Shown here piece after piece: positions 1 through 9,411 of a stretch of 64,000 nt of DNA. Every line of letters begins with the position of its first letter. The first letter of the stretch is position 1. This stretch comes from Bacteroidota bacterium (GTDB lineage Bacteria; Bacteroidota; Bacteroidia; Chitinophagales; Chitinophagaceae). The notes beneath the pieces are model-generated. The model did no database searches and had not been told where the DNA came from. It saw only the letters and a program-made list of their open reading frames with translations. The translations under genes were made by a program, and so were the position numbers. The stretch covers positions 100,715 through 164,714 of the forward strand of contig JAFDXI010000119.1 of the NCBI GenBank assembly GCA_018268035.1, written 5' to 3'.

Positions 1-129
1 CCTGACAGTATAAGAAATAAAATCTGGTAATAATTTGAGAAGTATTTTTTTTGTATTTGTTTAAAAATTTAATGAAACAATACATCGGGAACAGAAAGCT
101 GTCAGCCTCAAAATATAAAATAAAATATT

Positions 130-1506
130 ATGGCAATAGTTGATTTGGTAATGCCGAAACTTGGCGAGAGTATCATGGAAGCAACCATTTTGAAATGGCA
201 TAAAAAGCCGGGTGATACTGTTGCCCAGGATGAAACCGTATTAGATATTGCAACTGACAAAGTGGATAGTGAAGTACCCAGTACTGCTGCCGGCAAAATT
301 GCAGCCATACTTTTTAATGAAAATGATGTAGTGCCTATCGGTAGTGTGATTGCTAAGATTGAAACCGATGTTGCTGCTGAGATAAACAACGATACGGTAA
401 TTGCGCCGGTGCCAGTTGTGAATGAAGCACCTGTTGCAGAAGTTGTAGCAGATGTGCCTTATGTGCCACAACCCTTCACACCACCTGCCAATGTGAATGG
501 TAAAATCAATCGTTTCTATTCTCCATTGGTGATGAATATTGCTAGCAGTGAAGGTATCAGTATGGTTGAGCTTGAAAATATTCCCGGTACAGGAAATGAA
601 GGCAGGGTAACCAAGAAAGATATTTTAAATTATGTGGCCAACAGGGGAAATGTTGCCAGCGATACAACAACTGTTGTACCTGTGGTCACTCCTGAACCGG
701 TTAAAGAACAGGTTGTAGTGAAACAGATGCCAACACCTGCAACAAATGGCGTGCAGCAAGTTAAAAAGACATCTGAAGCAGAAGTGAATTATGGCGATAA
801 TGTAGAAGTTATTGAAATGGACAGGATGCGCAAGCTAATAGCCAAACACATGGTGAACAGCAAGCAAACCAGTCCGCATGTTACCAGCTTTACCGAAGCA
901 GATGTGACCAACATGGTATTGTGGAGGGAGAAAAATAAAAAAGAATTTGAAAAACAAAATAGTACTAAAATAACTTTCACGCCAATATTTATAGATTGCC
1001 TGGTGAGGGTGATGAAACGTTACCCGATGATCAATAGTTCTGTGGACGGAGATAAAATTATCGTGAAGAAAGATTTGAATATTGGAATGGCAACTGCATT
1101 GCCAAGCGGAAATTTAATTGTGCCTGTTATTAAAAATGCAGATGAGCTTAATCTTGTTGGTTTAAGCAAAAGAGTAAATGGCCTTGCTGATGCAGCCCGC
1201 AATAATAAATTAAAACCTGATGATACTTTAGGAGGCACTTTTACTTTAACCAATGTAGGAACATTTGGTAGTTTAATGGGTACGCCGATAATCAATCAAC
1301 CACAGGTAGCAATCCTCGCTGTTGGCGCCATTAAAAAACGTCCTGTTGTGATAGAAACAGAACAAGGTGATACAATTGGTATCAGGCACATGATGTTCTT
1401 ATCATTGAGTTATGACCACCGGATTGTTGATGGCAGTTTAGGCGCATCATTTTTAAGAGATGTAGCTAAAGAATTTGAAAACTGGGATTTGAATAAGGGG
1501 TGGTGA
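130..1506 (+). CDS. Dihydrolipoamide acyltransferase (E2) of a 2-oxo acid dehydrogenase complex
   Basis: This is the E2 core subunit, which moves an acyl group from lipoate to CoA in a cytoplasmic 2-oxo acid dehydrogenase complex. The 458-residue protein has one N-terminal lipoyl domain (about residues 1-80; lipoyl Lys44 in ATDKVDSEV), a Pro/Val-rich linker, an E1/E3-binding domain (about 130-168, FYSPLVMNIA to EGRVTKKDIL), a second linker, and the catalytic domain (about 225-458) with the active-site DHRIVDG at 429-435 (His430, Asp434). All key residues are present and the length is normal. Neither E1 nor E3 lies nearby, so the substrate (pyruvate, branched-chain or 2-oxoglutarate) cannot be assigned; the single lipoyl domain and second linker lean towards a branched-chain or pyruvate type. 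The family call is firm and the substrate is open. Confidence 0.93.
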   Translation: MAIVDLVMPKLGESIMEATILKWHKKPGDTVAQDETVLDIATDKVDSEVPSTAAGKIAAILFNENDVVPIGSVIAKIETDVAAEINNDTVIAPVPVVNEAPVAEVVADVPYVPQPFTPPANVNGKINRFYSPLVMNIASSEGISMVELENIPGTGNEGRVTKKDILNYVANRGNVASDTTTVVPVVTPEPVKEQVVVKQMPTPATNGVQQVKKTSEAEVNYGDNVEVIEMDRMRKLIAKHMVNSKQTSPHVTSFTEADVTNMVLWREKNKKEFEKQNSTKITFTPIFIDCLVRVMKRYPMINSSVDGDKIIVKKDLNIGMATALPSGNLIVPVIKNADELNLVGLSKRVNGLADAARNNKLKPDDTLGGTFTLTNVGTFGSLMGTPIINQPQVAILAVGAIKKRPVVIETEQGDTIGIRHMMFLSLSYDHRIVDGSLGASFLRDVAKEFENWDLNKGW

Positions 1507-1634
1507 GTGAATAGAATTAATTAGCCTGGGCTTTAAAATATATCTACTGGTTTTGCAAAATTTAAATGCATCCATTTAATCTGGATTGTATTTTGGTTTT
1601 ATTCTTTTCATGAAAAATATTCAGTTATTCTGTG

Positions 1635-1667
1635 TTTGTAACCGTTTATAAAACTGTAGTATATTTG
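1635..1667 (+). promoter_or_regulatory. Putative Bacteroidota-type promoter for the secreted protein gene
   Basis: TTTG at 1635-1638 and TATATTTG at 1660-1667, separated by 21 bp, match the -33 and -7 (TAnnTTTG) elements of Bacteroidota sigma-ABfr promoters. The implied start of transcription lies about 40 nt before the ATG at 1715. The match is seen directly; activity is inferred. Confidence 0.55.
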
Positions 1668-1714
1668 TTGTGATATTTTAATTCCGATGATCGGATTGCA
1701 TCCTTAAACTGTTT

Positions 1715-4700
1715 ATGAAGAACCTTTTTTGTTTATTAGTTTATCTTACTTTTTCAATTTTACTATACGGGCAGGATTGTGATCATTGGCTCAAAGTAAA
1801 TAATGAGATTTCAGGTGTGCAAATCGGGGATTTAGATGTTACCGGAAACCAGATTACAGTTGAAGCTTTAATTAACAGGACTGACTCTTTTCCCGATTTA
1901 TATGATGGTGGTGATGTTGTATCGAAGCATGATAATCCAAGTGATGCAAATTATCTTTTGCGCCCGACTGAAGCACAAATAACTACAGATAATGGTTTTT
2001 TTACTACAATTAAATCCTGCGACATTGAACTCAATAAAACCTATCATATAGCGATGGTATATGATGGGTCAACTCTAAAATTTTATCGCAATGGATTTTT
2101 AATGAGCCAGGTAAATGCATCAGGTAACCTGTATCAAAATAATTGGATAACTAAAATTGGCACAACTGCAAATACAGCATCACCATATCCGGCAGATTTT
2201 ATCGGTTATATTAATGAAGTCAGAATCTGGAATGTTGCACGAACTCAGTCGCAGATAAGACAATATATGAGTCAGTCTATACCAAATCCATCAACACAAG
2301 CAGGGTTATTGGCTTATTATACTTTTAATGATTTAAAAAATAAACAAGGCAATTCAAATTGGGATGGTTCAATACTTGGTGATGCAGCAATCAATCAAAC
2401 AAATCCAACCTGTTCATCTTTTATTGCAGATTCTTGTGGTGCCAAAATTGATAAAACAGTTAATGCAAGTTTTGATGCACCAGATACGATATGTATAAAT
2501 GAACCAGTAAATCTTGTGAATACATCTATAGGAGCGAAAACATATTATTGGAGTTTTTGCCAGGCAGATTTGAATCAACCTCCTACAGGAAAAAATTTAG
2601 GAGATATTAATTCCAGTTTCTCTTTACCTACATATTCAGATATTGTTTCTCAAAATAATAATTACTATGTCTTTGTTGTAAACAATCATCCTGGTGGATT
2701 AACTCGATTAGATTTTGGAAATAGTTTACTCAATACACCAACGGCAGTAAGTCTTGGGAATTTAAGTGGTGCAATAAGCGACGATGCGGAAGGGATACAA
2801 ATTGTAAATACAGGTAATCATTGGTATGGAATTATGGTAGGTGGTGATGAATTAACTGGTGTGCAACCTCAAATTTTAAAAATTGATTTTGGTACAGACA
2901 TTACCAATACAAACCCAACTACCGTTAATTGGGGCAATGTGGGCAATATGGCTTATCCGCACAAATTATATGTATTTAATGAGAACAATAACTGGTATGG
3001 GTTTACTGCTAATTATAATAATAGTACAATAACCAGGTTTGATTTTGGTTCAGATTTTTCAGGCACACCTGTTGGCACAAACCTTGGAAATTTTGGTGTG
3101 TTGAGTGGACCAGTAGGATTAAATGCTATTAAGGATAACAATAATTGGTATGTATTTGTTGCCAATTCAACAAATAGCTCTATCACCCGTTTAGCATTTG
3201 GCAGCTCTTTACTCAGTACTCCCACATCTTTTAATCTTGGAAATGTTGGTGGCTTATTGCATGCATGTTTTGATATTTATATTCAAAAATACTGCGATCA
3301 GATTCTTGGTTTCGTTGTTAATGGCAATGATAGTTATAACAATATTATACGCCTTGATTTTAATAATGACCTCACTAGTGTGCCTTCAGCAGTTTCTTTA
3401 GGAAATATTGGAAACCTAAGTTTTCCACATTCTTTTTCCAAATTATTCAGAGTAGGAAATGACTTATATACAATAGTCCCGAATGCACATAATAATACTT
3501 TGACAAGATTAATGTTTTCTGGTTGTAATAATTCAAATATTCCGGGAACATCACAAGCATATCCACCACCAATTTCTTATGATAGCGCAGGGGTCTATAA
3601 CATTAGTTTAAGTGTGGATGAAGGCCTGCCCACTCAAACTTCTTATTGTAAACAAGTTGTTGCGATTAATTGCGATACTATTTGCAATCTTAAAGCCGGG
3701 TTTGCTTATCAGCGGGTTACATGTGATCCGAAAATTCTTCAGTTTCAGGACACCTCATTGAATGCAGACAGCATCAGGTGGGATTTTGGATTTGGAAAGC
3801 AAGATACTGCCAGGAACCCTGTCGTTGCATTTCCAGGTTATGGAAAATACATAGTTCATTTATATGCAAAAACCAATTCAGGTTGTCTTGATACTGCAAC
3901 TGATACCATTGATGTAGAAGTAACAATTGACAGCGCTATCATTACAAAGGATACTGCTATTTGTTTAGGAAGTTCCATTCAGCTTACTGCAATAAATGGA
4001 TTAAATTATTGCTGGTCACCAAAAGGAAGTTTGTCTGATTCATCCATTCAAAACCCTTTAGCATCACCTGTAATGACTACCACTTATTATCTCAATATTT
4101 TAACAGCGAATAATCAACCTGTCATCCGGGATTCAGTCACCATTACAGTTTTATCATTGCCTGTTGTGAATGCAGGGCCGGATGATACTATCTGTCTCGG
4201 AACAACAGCGCAATTGAATGCTACCGGTGCTTCAACGTATAAATGGCAATCATCCATTGATTTGTCTGATACAACCATTGCCAATCCTGTTGCATCTCCT
4301 GTAACAACAACCAACTTTATTGTAACAGGTTTTGATAATTATGGATGCAGAGATACGGATAATGTTATCATTACAGTCCTTGATTTACCGGATATTCAAC
4401 TTGTAAATGATACAGCAATTTGTAAAGGTGGCTCCGTTGTACTCAATGCAATTGTTGCGGGAAAAAATTCTTACAGATGGCTTCCATCAATAGGTTTATC
4501 TGACGCGACTGTGTTTAATCCCGTTGCCAGCCCTGCAGCTACAACTAAATATTTTGTTTCTGTTTCAGACTCAAATCAATGTGTGGCCACTGATAGTGTC
4601 ACTGTAAATGTTTTGCCAGGCCCGGTTGTTTCCACTATCAATGATACAAGTGTTTGCTATGGCAGTCAGGTTACGTTGGTTACCGATGCTATGTATGCAA

Positions 4701-5833
4701 ACAGTTTTAGCTGGAGCCCGCAAACAGGTTTGGATAACTTCAACGCCCAAAACCCGGTTGCGACAGCATTGTCAACGACAAAATATTATGTAACTGCAGA
4801 TAACGGGTATTGTTCTGAAAAAGATTCTGTAACGCTTACCGTATTGGCGCTTCCTGATGTTATCGCTGGAAATGATACAACTGTGTGTGGCAACGCAACA
4901 GCGCAGTTATCTGCTGCCGGTGCACTCAGCTATTCCTGGCAACCGGTAACCGGATTGTCTGATCCAATTAGCCCAAACACTATGGCAAATCCCGGGCAAA
5001 CTACTACCTATTTTGTAACAGGGACTGATGTTAATAAATGTTCCAATATTGATTCTGTTACTGTCAATGTTACTCCTGTCCCTGCTTTTCAACTTGCGCC
5101 TCAGCAAATAGTAATTTGCGTTGGAAATACTACTGTTTTAGCAGCTTCGGGAGGTGATGTTTTTTCCTGGTCGCCTGCACAGACAGTTTCCAACCCTGGC
5201 GCAGCAGCAACTAATGTTTACCCTGCTGAGACAACTACTTACAAAGTCATTATCACTGATACAACCTGTAAGGTTACTGATTCTTTATTTTCAACAGTTA
5301 CAGTTGATGAGCCGCCTGTAGTTTCAATAACAAAATCAAATGATGTTGACTGCATTAATTGGCAGGCACAACTTACAGCAACCGGTGGTAATAGATTTAA
5401 GTGGAGCCCGAACCAAAATATTTCCAACCCTGCCATTAGCAACCCTGTTGTGACACCTGTTTCAGATACCTGGTATTTTGTAGAAGTTACCAGCGAAAAT
5501 GGTTGTACTAATAAGGATTCGATTTTGGTAAAATCAATATTAAACCCGGAAGCAAAAGTTTTTGAAGTGCCCAGCGCTTTTACTCCTAATCATGATGGAT
5601 TGAATGATTGTTTTGAAGTAAAATACTGGGGGCCGGCAGATATTTTTGATTTGTCTGTTTATAACAGAATGGGCGACCTCGTATTTCATTCCAATAATAT
5701 CAATGCCTGTTGGGACGGCAATTATAAAGGGTTGCCACAACCACAAGGTGTTTATGTGTATAAAATAAATATTTCATCAAGGTGCAGTAATGGGTTGGTA
5801 CAAAAGAAAGGAACTGTTGTGTTAATCAGGTAA
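1715..5833 (+). CDS. Secreted multidomain protein with LamG-like, PKD, beta-propeller and Ig-like repeats and a type IX sorting domain
   Basis: This is a 1372-residue exported protein, probably a cell-surface or matrix protein. In order: a signal peptide (LVYLTFSILLYGQ), a LamG/concanavalin-like domain (about residues 20-230, NEVRIWNVARTQ), half of a PKD-like domain, about 330 residues of propeller-type repeats (NNNWYGF and RLDFG motifs, about 287-620), the second PKD half, another PKD domain (IRWDFGFGKQD), then seven tandem Ig-like repeats of about 78 residues, each opening with a Cys-containing motif such as DTAICLGSS. The last 90 residues (AFTPNHDGLND, YNRMGDLVF, GVYVYKI) are the gliding-motility-associated C-terminal domain, a type B signal for the type IX secretion system. 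The ligand is unknown. The 3' end overlaps the convergent glycosyltransferase gene by 12 bp. Confidence 0.9.
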   Translation: MKNLFCLLVYLTFSILLYGQDCDHWLKVNNEISGVQIGDLDVTGNQITVEALINRTDSFPDLYDGGDVVSKHDNPSDANYLLRPTEAQITTDNGFFTTIKSCDIELNKTYHIAMVYDGSTLKFYRNGFLMSQVNASGNLYQNNWITKIGTTANTASPYPADFIGYINEVRIWNVARTQSQIRQYMSQSIPNPSTQAGLLAYYTFNDLKNKQGNSNWDGSILGDAAINQTNPTCSSFIADSCGAKIDKTVNASFDAPDTICINEPVNLVNTSIGAKTYYWSFCQADLNQPPTGKNLGDINSSFSLPTYSDIVSQNNNYYVFVVNNHPGGLTRLDFGNSLLNTPTAVSLGNLSGAISDDAEGIQIVNTGNHWYGIMVGGDELTGVQPQILKIDFGTDITNTNPTTVNWGNVGNMAYPHKLYVFNENNNWYGFTANYNNSTITRFDFGSDFSGTPVGTNLGNFGVLSGPVGLNAIKDNNNWYVFVANSTNSSITRLAFGSSLLSTPTSFNLGNVGGLLHACFDIYIQKYCDQILGFVVNGNDSYNNIIRLDFNNDLTSVPSAVSLGNIGNLSFPHSFSKLFRVGNDLYTIVPNAHNNTLTRLMFSGCNNSNIPGTSQAYPPPISYDSAGVYNISLSVDEGLPTQTSYCKQVVAINCDTICNLKAGFAYQRVTCDPKILQFQDTSLNADSIRWDFGFGKQDTARNPVVAFPGYGKYIVHLYAKTNSGCLDTATDTIDVEVTIDSAIITKDTAICLGSSIQLTAINGLNYCWSPKGSLSDSSIQNPLASPVMTTTYYLNILTANNQPVIRDSVTITVLSLPVVNAGPDDTICLGTTAQLNATGASTYKWQSSIDLSDTTIANPVASPVTTTNFIVTGFDNYGCRDTDNVIITVLDLPDIQLVNDTAICKGGSVVLNAIVAGKNSYRWLPSIGLSDATVFNPVASPAATTKYFVSVSDSNQCVATDSVTVNVLPGPVVSTINDTSVCYGSQVTLVTDAMYANSFSWSPQTGLDNFNAQNPVATALSTTKYYVTADNGYCSEKDSVTLTVLALPDVIAGNDTTVCGNATAQLSAAGALSYSWQPVTGLSDPISPNTMANPGQTTTYFVTGTDVNKCSNIDSVTVNVTPVPAFQLAPQQIVICVGNTTVLAASGGDVFSWSPAQTVSNPGAAATNVYPAETTTYKVIITDTTCKVTDSLFSTVTVDEPPVVSITKSNDVDCINWQAQLTATGGNRFKWSPNQNISNPAISNPVVTPVSDTWYFVEVTSENGCTNKDSILVKSILNPEAKVFEVPSAFTPNHDGLNDCFEVKYWGPADIFDLSVYNRMGDLVFHSNNINACWDGNYKGLPQPQGVYVYKINISSRCSNGLVQKKGTVVLIR

Positions 5834-6670
5834 TTTGCCCATCATGTTTTTTTTAAAATCACTTTTGGCTTTCAATAATATTTTTATAGCGCTGATCCGG
5901 TTGGGTGTATAGAGTAGTTTATTTTTTATCCTGTTGAATAAATCTTTTTTCAGGATAGTTAACACATTTTTAAAATCATTTTTGTATTCAGATTGCAGGT
6001 ATAGAAAATTCCTGTACATATAATAGAGCCTTGTTGCAGAGTGAAATGTCCGGCTTGTTTTTGTAAAAGTTTTCAATGAATATTTTTCATTTACAGTGCC
6101 GAGATGATGATGCATATAAATATTGGGGAACTCAATTATTTTAAAACCTTTTCTGATTGATCTGAAACAGTATTCAGTATCCACAAAATCAATAAACAGG
6201 TTTTCATCGAATTTGCCTATTACTTTAAATGCTGCGAGGTTGATTATACTCCCGCTTGTGATGAGCAATTTCACCTCCCTGCAGTCACAACTATTAACAC
6301 TTTCCTGTTGCTGATAATTGATGCCAGACATTGAAAAATTATGTTCATTTAGTGATTTTATACACTCTAAATACTGCGTAATATTTTTTTCATCAAAAAA
6401 AGAATCCTGGTCCATTGTGAGCAAAAAATCAAAGCCGTCATTGATAGCTAAAGCGCATGCCTGGTTTAACCGTTTGGCAATACCTTCATTAAAACCATCA
6501 TGGATAATGTTTATATTGGAAAGAGATGAAATGCTTGAGTGAAGAAGAATGTTTTTGGTTTCAGTATTGTCAATAAAATAAAGCTTATCAACAAAGTGAG
6601 AAAATGTTCTGATGTTTTGAATTACTTTTTCTCCACCATGATAAACTATTACACAAGCTGCAATCTTCAT
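5822..6670 (-). CDS. Family 2 glycosyltransferase, rhamnosyltransferase-like
   Basis: This 282-residue cytoplasmic or membrane-associated GT-A glycosyltransferase probably adds a sugar during surface polysaccharide assembly. It has the GT2 start (ACVIVYHGGEKV), an acidic nucleotide-sugar motif (LLTMDQDSFF) and a downstream EYCFR segment. The layout resembles rhamnosyltransferases, in keeping with the gmd/rmd genes downstream, but donor and acceptor cannot be read from sequence. It starts 5 bp after the FkbM gene stops, so the two are probably cotranscribed. Its 3' end overlaps that of the secreted protein gene tail to tail. Confidence 0.85.
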   Translation of the reverse strand: MKIAACVIVYHGGEKVIQNIRTFSHFVDKLYFIDNTETKNILLHSSISSLSNINIIHDGFNEGIAKRLNQACALAINDGFDFLLTMDQDSFFDEKNITQYLECIKSLNEHNFSMSGINYQQQESVNSCDCREVKLLITSGSIINLAAFKVIGKFDENLFIDFVDTEYCFRSIRKGFKIIEFPNIYMHHHLGTVNEKYSLKTFTKTSRTFHSATRLYYMYRNFLYLQSEYKNDFKNVLTILKKDLFNRIKNKLLYTPNRISAIKILLKAKSDFKKNMMGKLPD

Positions 6671-6675
6671 TTTAA

Positions 6676-7461
6676 TTACTTAAAAAAGATAAAAATATTT
6701 TCATGATGAAAATAAGCATCATAATCATATTTATTCAAAGCTTCAAAAACAGTTTTTGTGCATCCGGGTTTATAACGGTCATGCAATTCGATAATTAAAA
6801 GTTTAACCTTTTTTAACCATGATAAATCATCAGCAGAAAATACATCCTTCTCAGCGCCTTCAATATCCAGTTTTAAAATATCTACATGTCCCCATTTTTT
6901 CTTATCTATTATTGAAGATATAGTAATTCCGTTTACACTATTTTCTTCATCTTTTTTGTCTTTATCAAACATAAATTCTGCTGCTCCTCCCCCTGGATTC
7001 GTTAAAGACAATTTTTCATCTTTATCCCATATAGCAGCTTGAATGCATTCAATATTTTTATATGGTTCAGTATTTTTTTTCAGCAATTCGAAATTATTTG
7101 CTTCAGGTTCTATTGCAATAATTTTTGCATCAGGGAAAAGTAAACTGAAATAAACAGATGCACAGCCAATATTTGCACCACCATCAATAATTTTTTTTGC
7201 TACAGGGAAATTTGCTTCATATAAATCGTATTGTTTTTCATAAAAGACCTGGTAAAAAATTGCTTTATCAGACTTGTTGTCCCGCAATTCAAAAGGAGTT
7301 TTAAGAAATGATGATTTTGCAAAAAAATTTGACCCTTTTGTTGATAATGTTGATAAGAACAATTTGAAACCATCTTTTAATCCATATAAACGAATCCAAT
7401 TGATATTTTCAATAACTCTTAAACCCAACTTCCTGAAGCCAATTTTTTCAAACTTTCCCAT
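6676..7461 (-). CDS. FkbM-family SAM-dependent methyltransferase
   Basis: A predicted O-methyltransferase of 261 residues, probably acting on a sugar or glycolipid of the neighbouring polysaccharide locus. The SAM-binding region is clear: KIIDGGANIGCASVYF with the acidic end of strand 2 (IIAIEPEANNFELL), followed by the FkbM motif DILKLDIEGAEKDVF. I chose the ATG at 7461 (MGKFEKIGF) instead of an in-frame TTG at 7521, because the TTG would place the start only 2 bp from divergent rfbF and upstream of a good promoter element at 7480-7487. It precedes the glycosyltransferase at 5822-6670 by 5 bp. The family is clear; the methyl acceptor is unknown. Confidence 0.87.
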   Translation of the reverse strand: MGKFEKIGFRKLGLRVIENINWIRLYGLKDGFKLFLSTLSTKGSNFFAKSSFLKTPFELRDNKSDKAIFYQVFYEKQYDLYEANFPVAKKIIDGGANIGCASVYFSLLFPDAKIIAIEPEANNFELLKKNTEPYKNIECIQAAIWDKDEKLSLTNPGGGAAEFMFDKDKKDEENSVNGITISSIIDKKKWGHVDILKLDIEGAEKDVFSADDLSWLKKVKLLIIELHDRYKPGCTKTVFEALNKYDYDAYFHHENIFIFFK

Positions 7462-7479
7462 AGTTATTTCTAAAAAATT

Positions 7480-7487
7480 CAAATATA
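7480..7487 (-). promoter_or_regulatory. Putative -7 element for the FkbM/glycosyltransferase pair
   Basis: On the minus strand this reads TATATTTG, an exact TAnnTTTG match, 19 nt upstream of the ATG at 7461. It lies inside the extension that the longer TTG start would require, which supports the shorter start. No convincing -33 element was seen at the usual spacing. Confidence 0.45.
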
Positions 7488-7523
7488 AATGAATCATCTG
7501 TTTACTTTGCATCAAACTCAACT

Positions 7524-8303
7524 ATGAAAGTTGTAATTTTTGCAGGCGGGTTAGGCACAAGATTGGCAGAAGAAACCGATGTGCGCCCCAAACCAATGAT
7601 TGAAATTGGCGGCAGGCCAATCCTTTGGCATATCATGAAAATTTATAGCAGTTTTGGTTTTGACGAATTTGTTGTATGTCTTGGCTATAAAGGTTTTTTC
7701 ATCAAAGAATACTTTATGCAGTATTACCTGCACAGTTCAGATTTAACCATTGGCTTGAAAGATAATAGAGTTGAAATCCATGACACACACACTGAATCAT
7801 TTAATGTTACGCTTGTAGATACAGGGTTACATACCAAAACTGCAGGAAGGTTGAAGCGCATCCAAAAATATATTGGCGAGGAAGATTTTATGCTTACTTA
7901 TGGTGATGGTGTTGCAGATATCAATATACAAGAGTTACTTGCATTTCATCAGTCTCATAATAAAATGGCGACAGTAACTGCTGTACAACCTGAAGGCAGA
8001 TTTGGCAGTATGGAAATAGAAGAAAACGGGGTTGTTGACCATTTTAAAGAAAAACCAAAAGGTGATAACAAGTGGATCAATGGTGGTTTTTTTGTTTTAA
8101 AACCGGAGGTATTCAAATATCTTGATAATCCTGATATAGATAACATCATGTGGGAAGATAGCCCTATGCAGCAACTGGCCAATGATAAGCAATTGGTAGC
8201 TTATAAACATACAGGATTCTGGAAACCAATGGATGCACTGCGTGATAAAATTGAATTAGAAAACCTTTGGCAATCGGGGAATGCAAAATGGAAAACCTGG
8301 TAA
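7524..8303 (+). CDS. rfbF: Glucose-1-phosphate cytidylyltransferase
   Basis: Makes CDP-glucose from CTP and glucose-1-phosphate, the entry step to CDP-linked deoxysugars. The 259-residue protein has the nucleotidyltransferase signature FAGGLGTRLAEETDVRPKPM, the conserved YGDGVADI, WINGGFFVL and MWEDSPMQQLA segments, and FWKPMDALRDK near the C terminus. All are typical of RfbF and separate it from the dTTP-using RmlA family. It opens a six-gene plus-strand operon and overlaps rfbG by 16 bp. The length is normal. Confidence 0.96.
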   Translation: MKVVIFAGGLGTRLAEETDVRPKPMIEIGGRPILWHIMKIYSSFGFDEFVVCLGYKGFFIKEYFMQYYLHSSDLTIGLKDNRVEIHDTHTESFNVTLVDTGLHTKTAGRLKRIQKYIGEEDFMLTYGDGVADINIQELLAFHQSHNKMATVTAVQPEGRFGSMEIEENGVVDHFKEKPKGDNKWINGGFFVLKPEVFKYLDNPDIDNIMWEDSPMQQLANDKQLVAYKHTGFWKPMDALRDKIELENLWQSGNAKWKTW

Positions 8304-9370
8304 TACAACTACAAAAGAATTATAAAAACAAAAAAGTTTTTGTAACCGGTCATACCGGTTTTAAAGGCGCTTGGCTATGTGCCATTTTAAATTATTTGGG
8401 TTCTGAAATAAAAGGTTATGCTTTAGCACCTGAGTATCCTGGAGGTTTATTTGATGTTTTACTGCCTTGCACCAATATGCAAAGCGTTATAGCTGATATC
8501 AGGAATGATGACAGGTTGAAAAAAGAAATAGAAAGTTTTCAGCCCGATTATCTTTTCCATTTAGCAGCACAGCCTTTGGTGAGGCGCTCATATCAATTGC
8601 CCTCTGAAACTTTTGAAGTAAATGTTACAGGTACTGCGAATGTGCTTGAATCTGTTATACCCCTCACAGGAAAATGTAATGTGATTTGTATTACGACAGA
8701 TAAAGTATATGAGAATAAAGAGGATAATTCTGTTTTATATAAAGAAATTGATATGCTGGGTGGTTATGATCCCTATTCTTCCAGTAAGGCCTGTGCTGAA
8801 TTGGTAATTCAATCTTTTCGTAATTCATTTTTTAATACGAATGATTATGACAGGCATAAAAAATCATTGGCAAGCGTACGTGCAGGAAATGTTATTGGTG
8901 GTGGCGACTGGAATGAAGACAGAATTGTACCTGATATTATCCGCGCTTTAAAGAATGATCAAACAGTCAATGTAAGGAACCCGAATGCAGTTCGCCCCTG
9001 GCAACATGTGCTGGAGCCATTGACTGGATATTTACTTTTAGGTAAGATGATGAATGAACAACCGCTGGAATTTTCATCAGCTTATAATTTTGGCCCGTTG
9101 CCCGATGATCATTTAACTGTCAAGGAATTGGTTGAGATTGCAATTAAAACATGGGGTAGTGGTGATTGGAAAGACGTATCTGATCCAAATGCGCCACATG
9201 AAGCAGGTATTTTAAAATTGAGTATTGAAAAAGCCCAAAGAGAATTGCACTGGCAACCTAAGCTGGATGCAAAAAAAGCTATCCAATGGTCAATTGATTG
9301 GTATAAGCAACCTGCTGAAACTGTTGCTGTGTTTACATTGCAGCAGATTGTAGATTATTTTAATTTGTAA
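8288..9370 (+). CDS. rfbG: CDP-glucose 4,6-dehydratase
   Basis: Converts CDP-glucose to CDP-4-keto-6-deoxyglucose using bound NAD. The 360-residue extended short-chain dehydrogenase has the Rossmann motif GHTGFKGAWL, the TDKVYEN segment and the YxxxK pair in YDPYSSSKACAE. An ATG at 8288 (MENLVIQLQ) is preferred over an upstream in-frame TTG at 8267; both overlap rfbF, and the ATG matches the usual start of the family. It sits directly after rfbF as in lipopolysaccharide loci for CDP-dideoxy and CDP-branched sugars. No rfbH-type 3-dehydrase follows, so a 3,6-dideoxysugar is not indicated here. Confidence 0.95.
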   Translation: MENLVIQLQKNYKNKKVFVTGHTGFKGAWLCAILNYLGSEIKGYALAPEYPGGLFDVLLPCTNMQSVIADIRNDDRLKKEIESFQPDYLFHLAAQPLVRRSYQLPSETFEVNVTGTANVLESVIPLTGKCNVICITTDKVYENKEDNSVLYKEIDMLGGYDPYSSSKACAELVIQSFRNSFFNTNDYDRHKKSLASVRAGNVIGGGDWNEDRIVPDIIRALKNDQTVNVRNPNAVRPWQHVLEPLTGYLLLGKMMNEQPLEFSSAYNFGPLPDDHLTVKELVEIAIKTWGSGDWKDVSDPNAPHEAGILKLSIEKAQRELHWQPKLDAKKAIQWSIDWYKQPAETVAVFTLQQIVDYFNL

Positions 9371-9411
9371 AAAAAGATTCTGCTTTTTGTTGATAGGCAG
9401 TAAAAAGAAAT

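Noticed and set aside
1520..1540. AGCC-TG-GGCT as terminator of the E2 gene
   Set aside because: The loop of two bases is too short for a stable hairpin.
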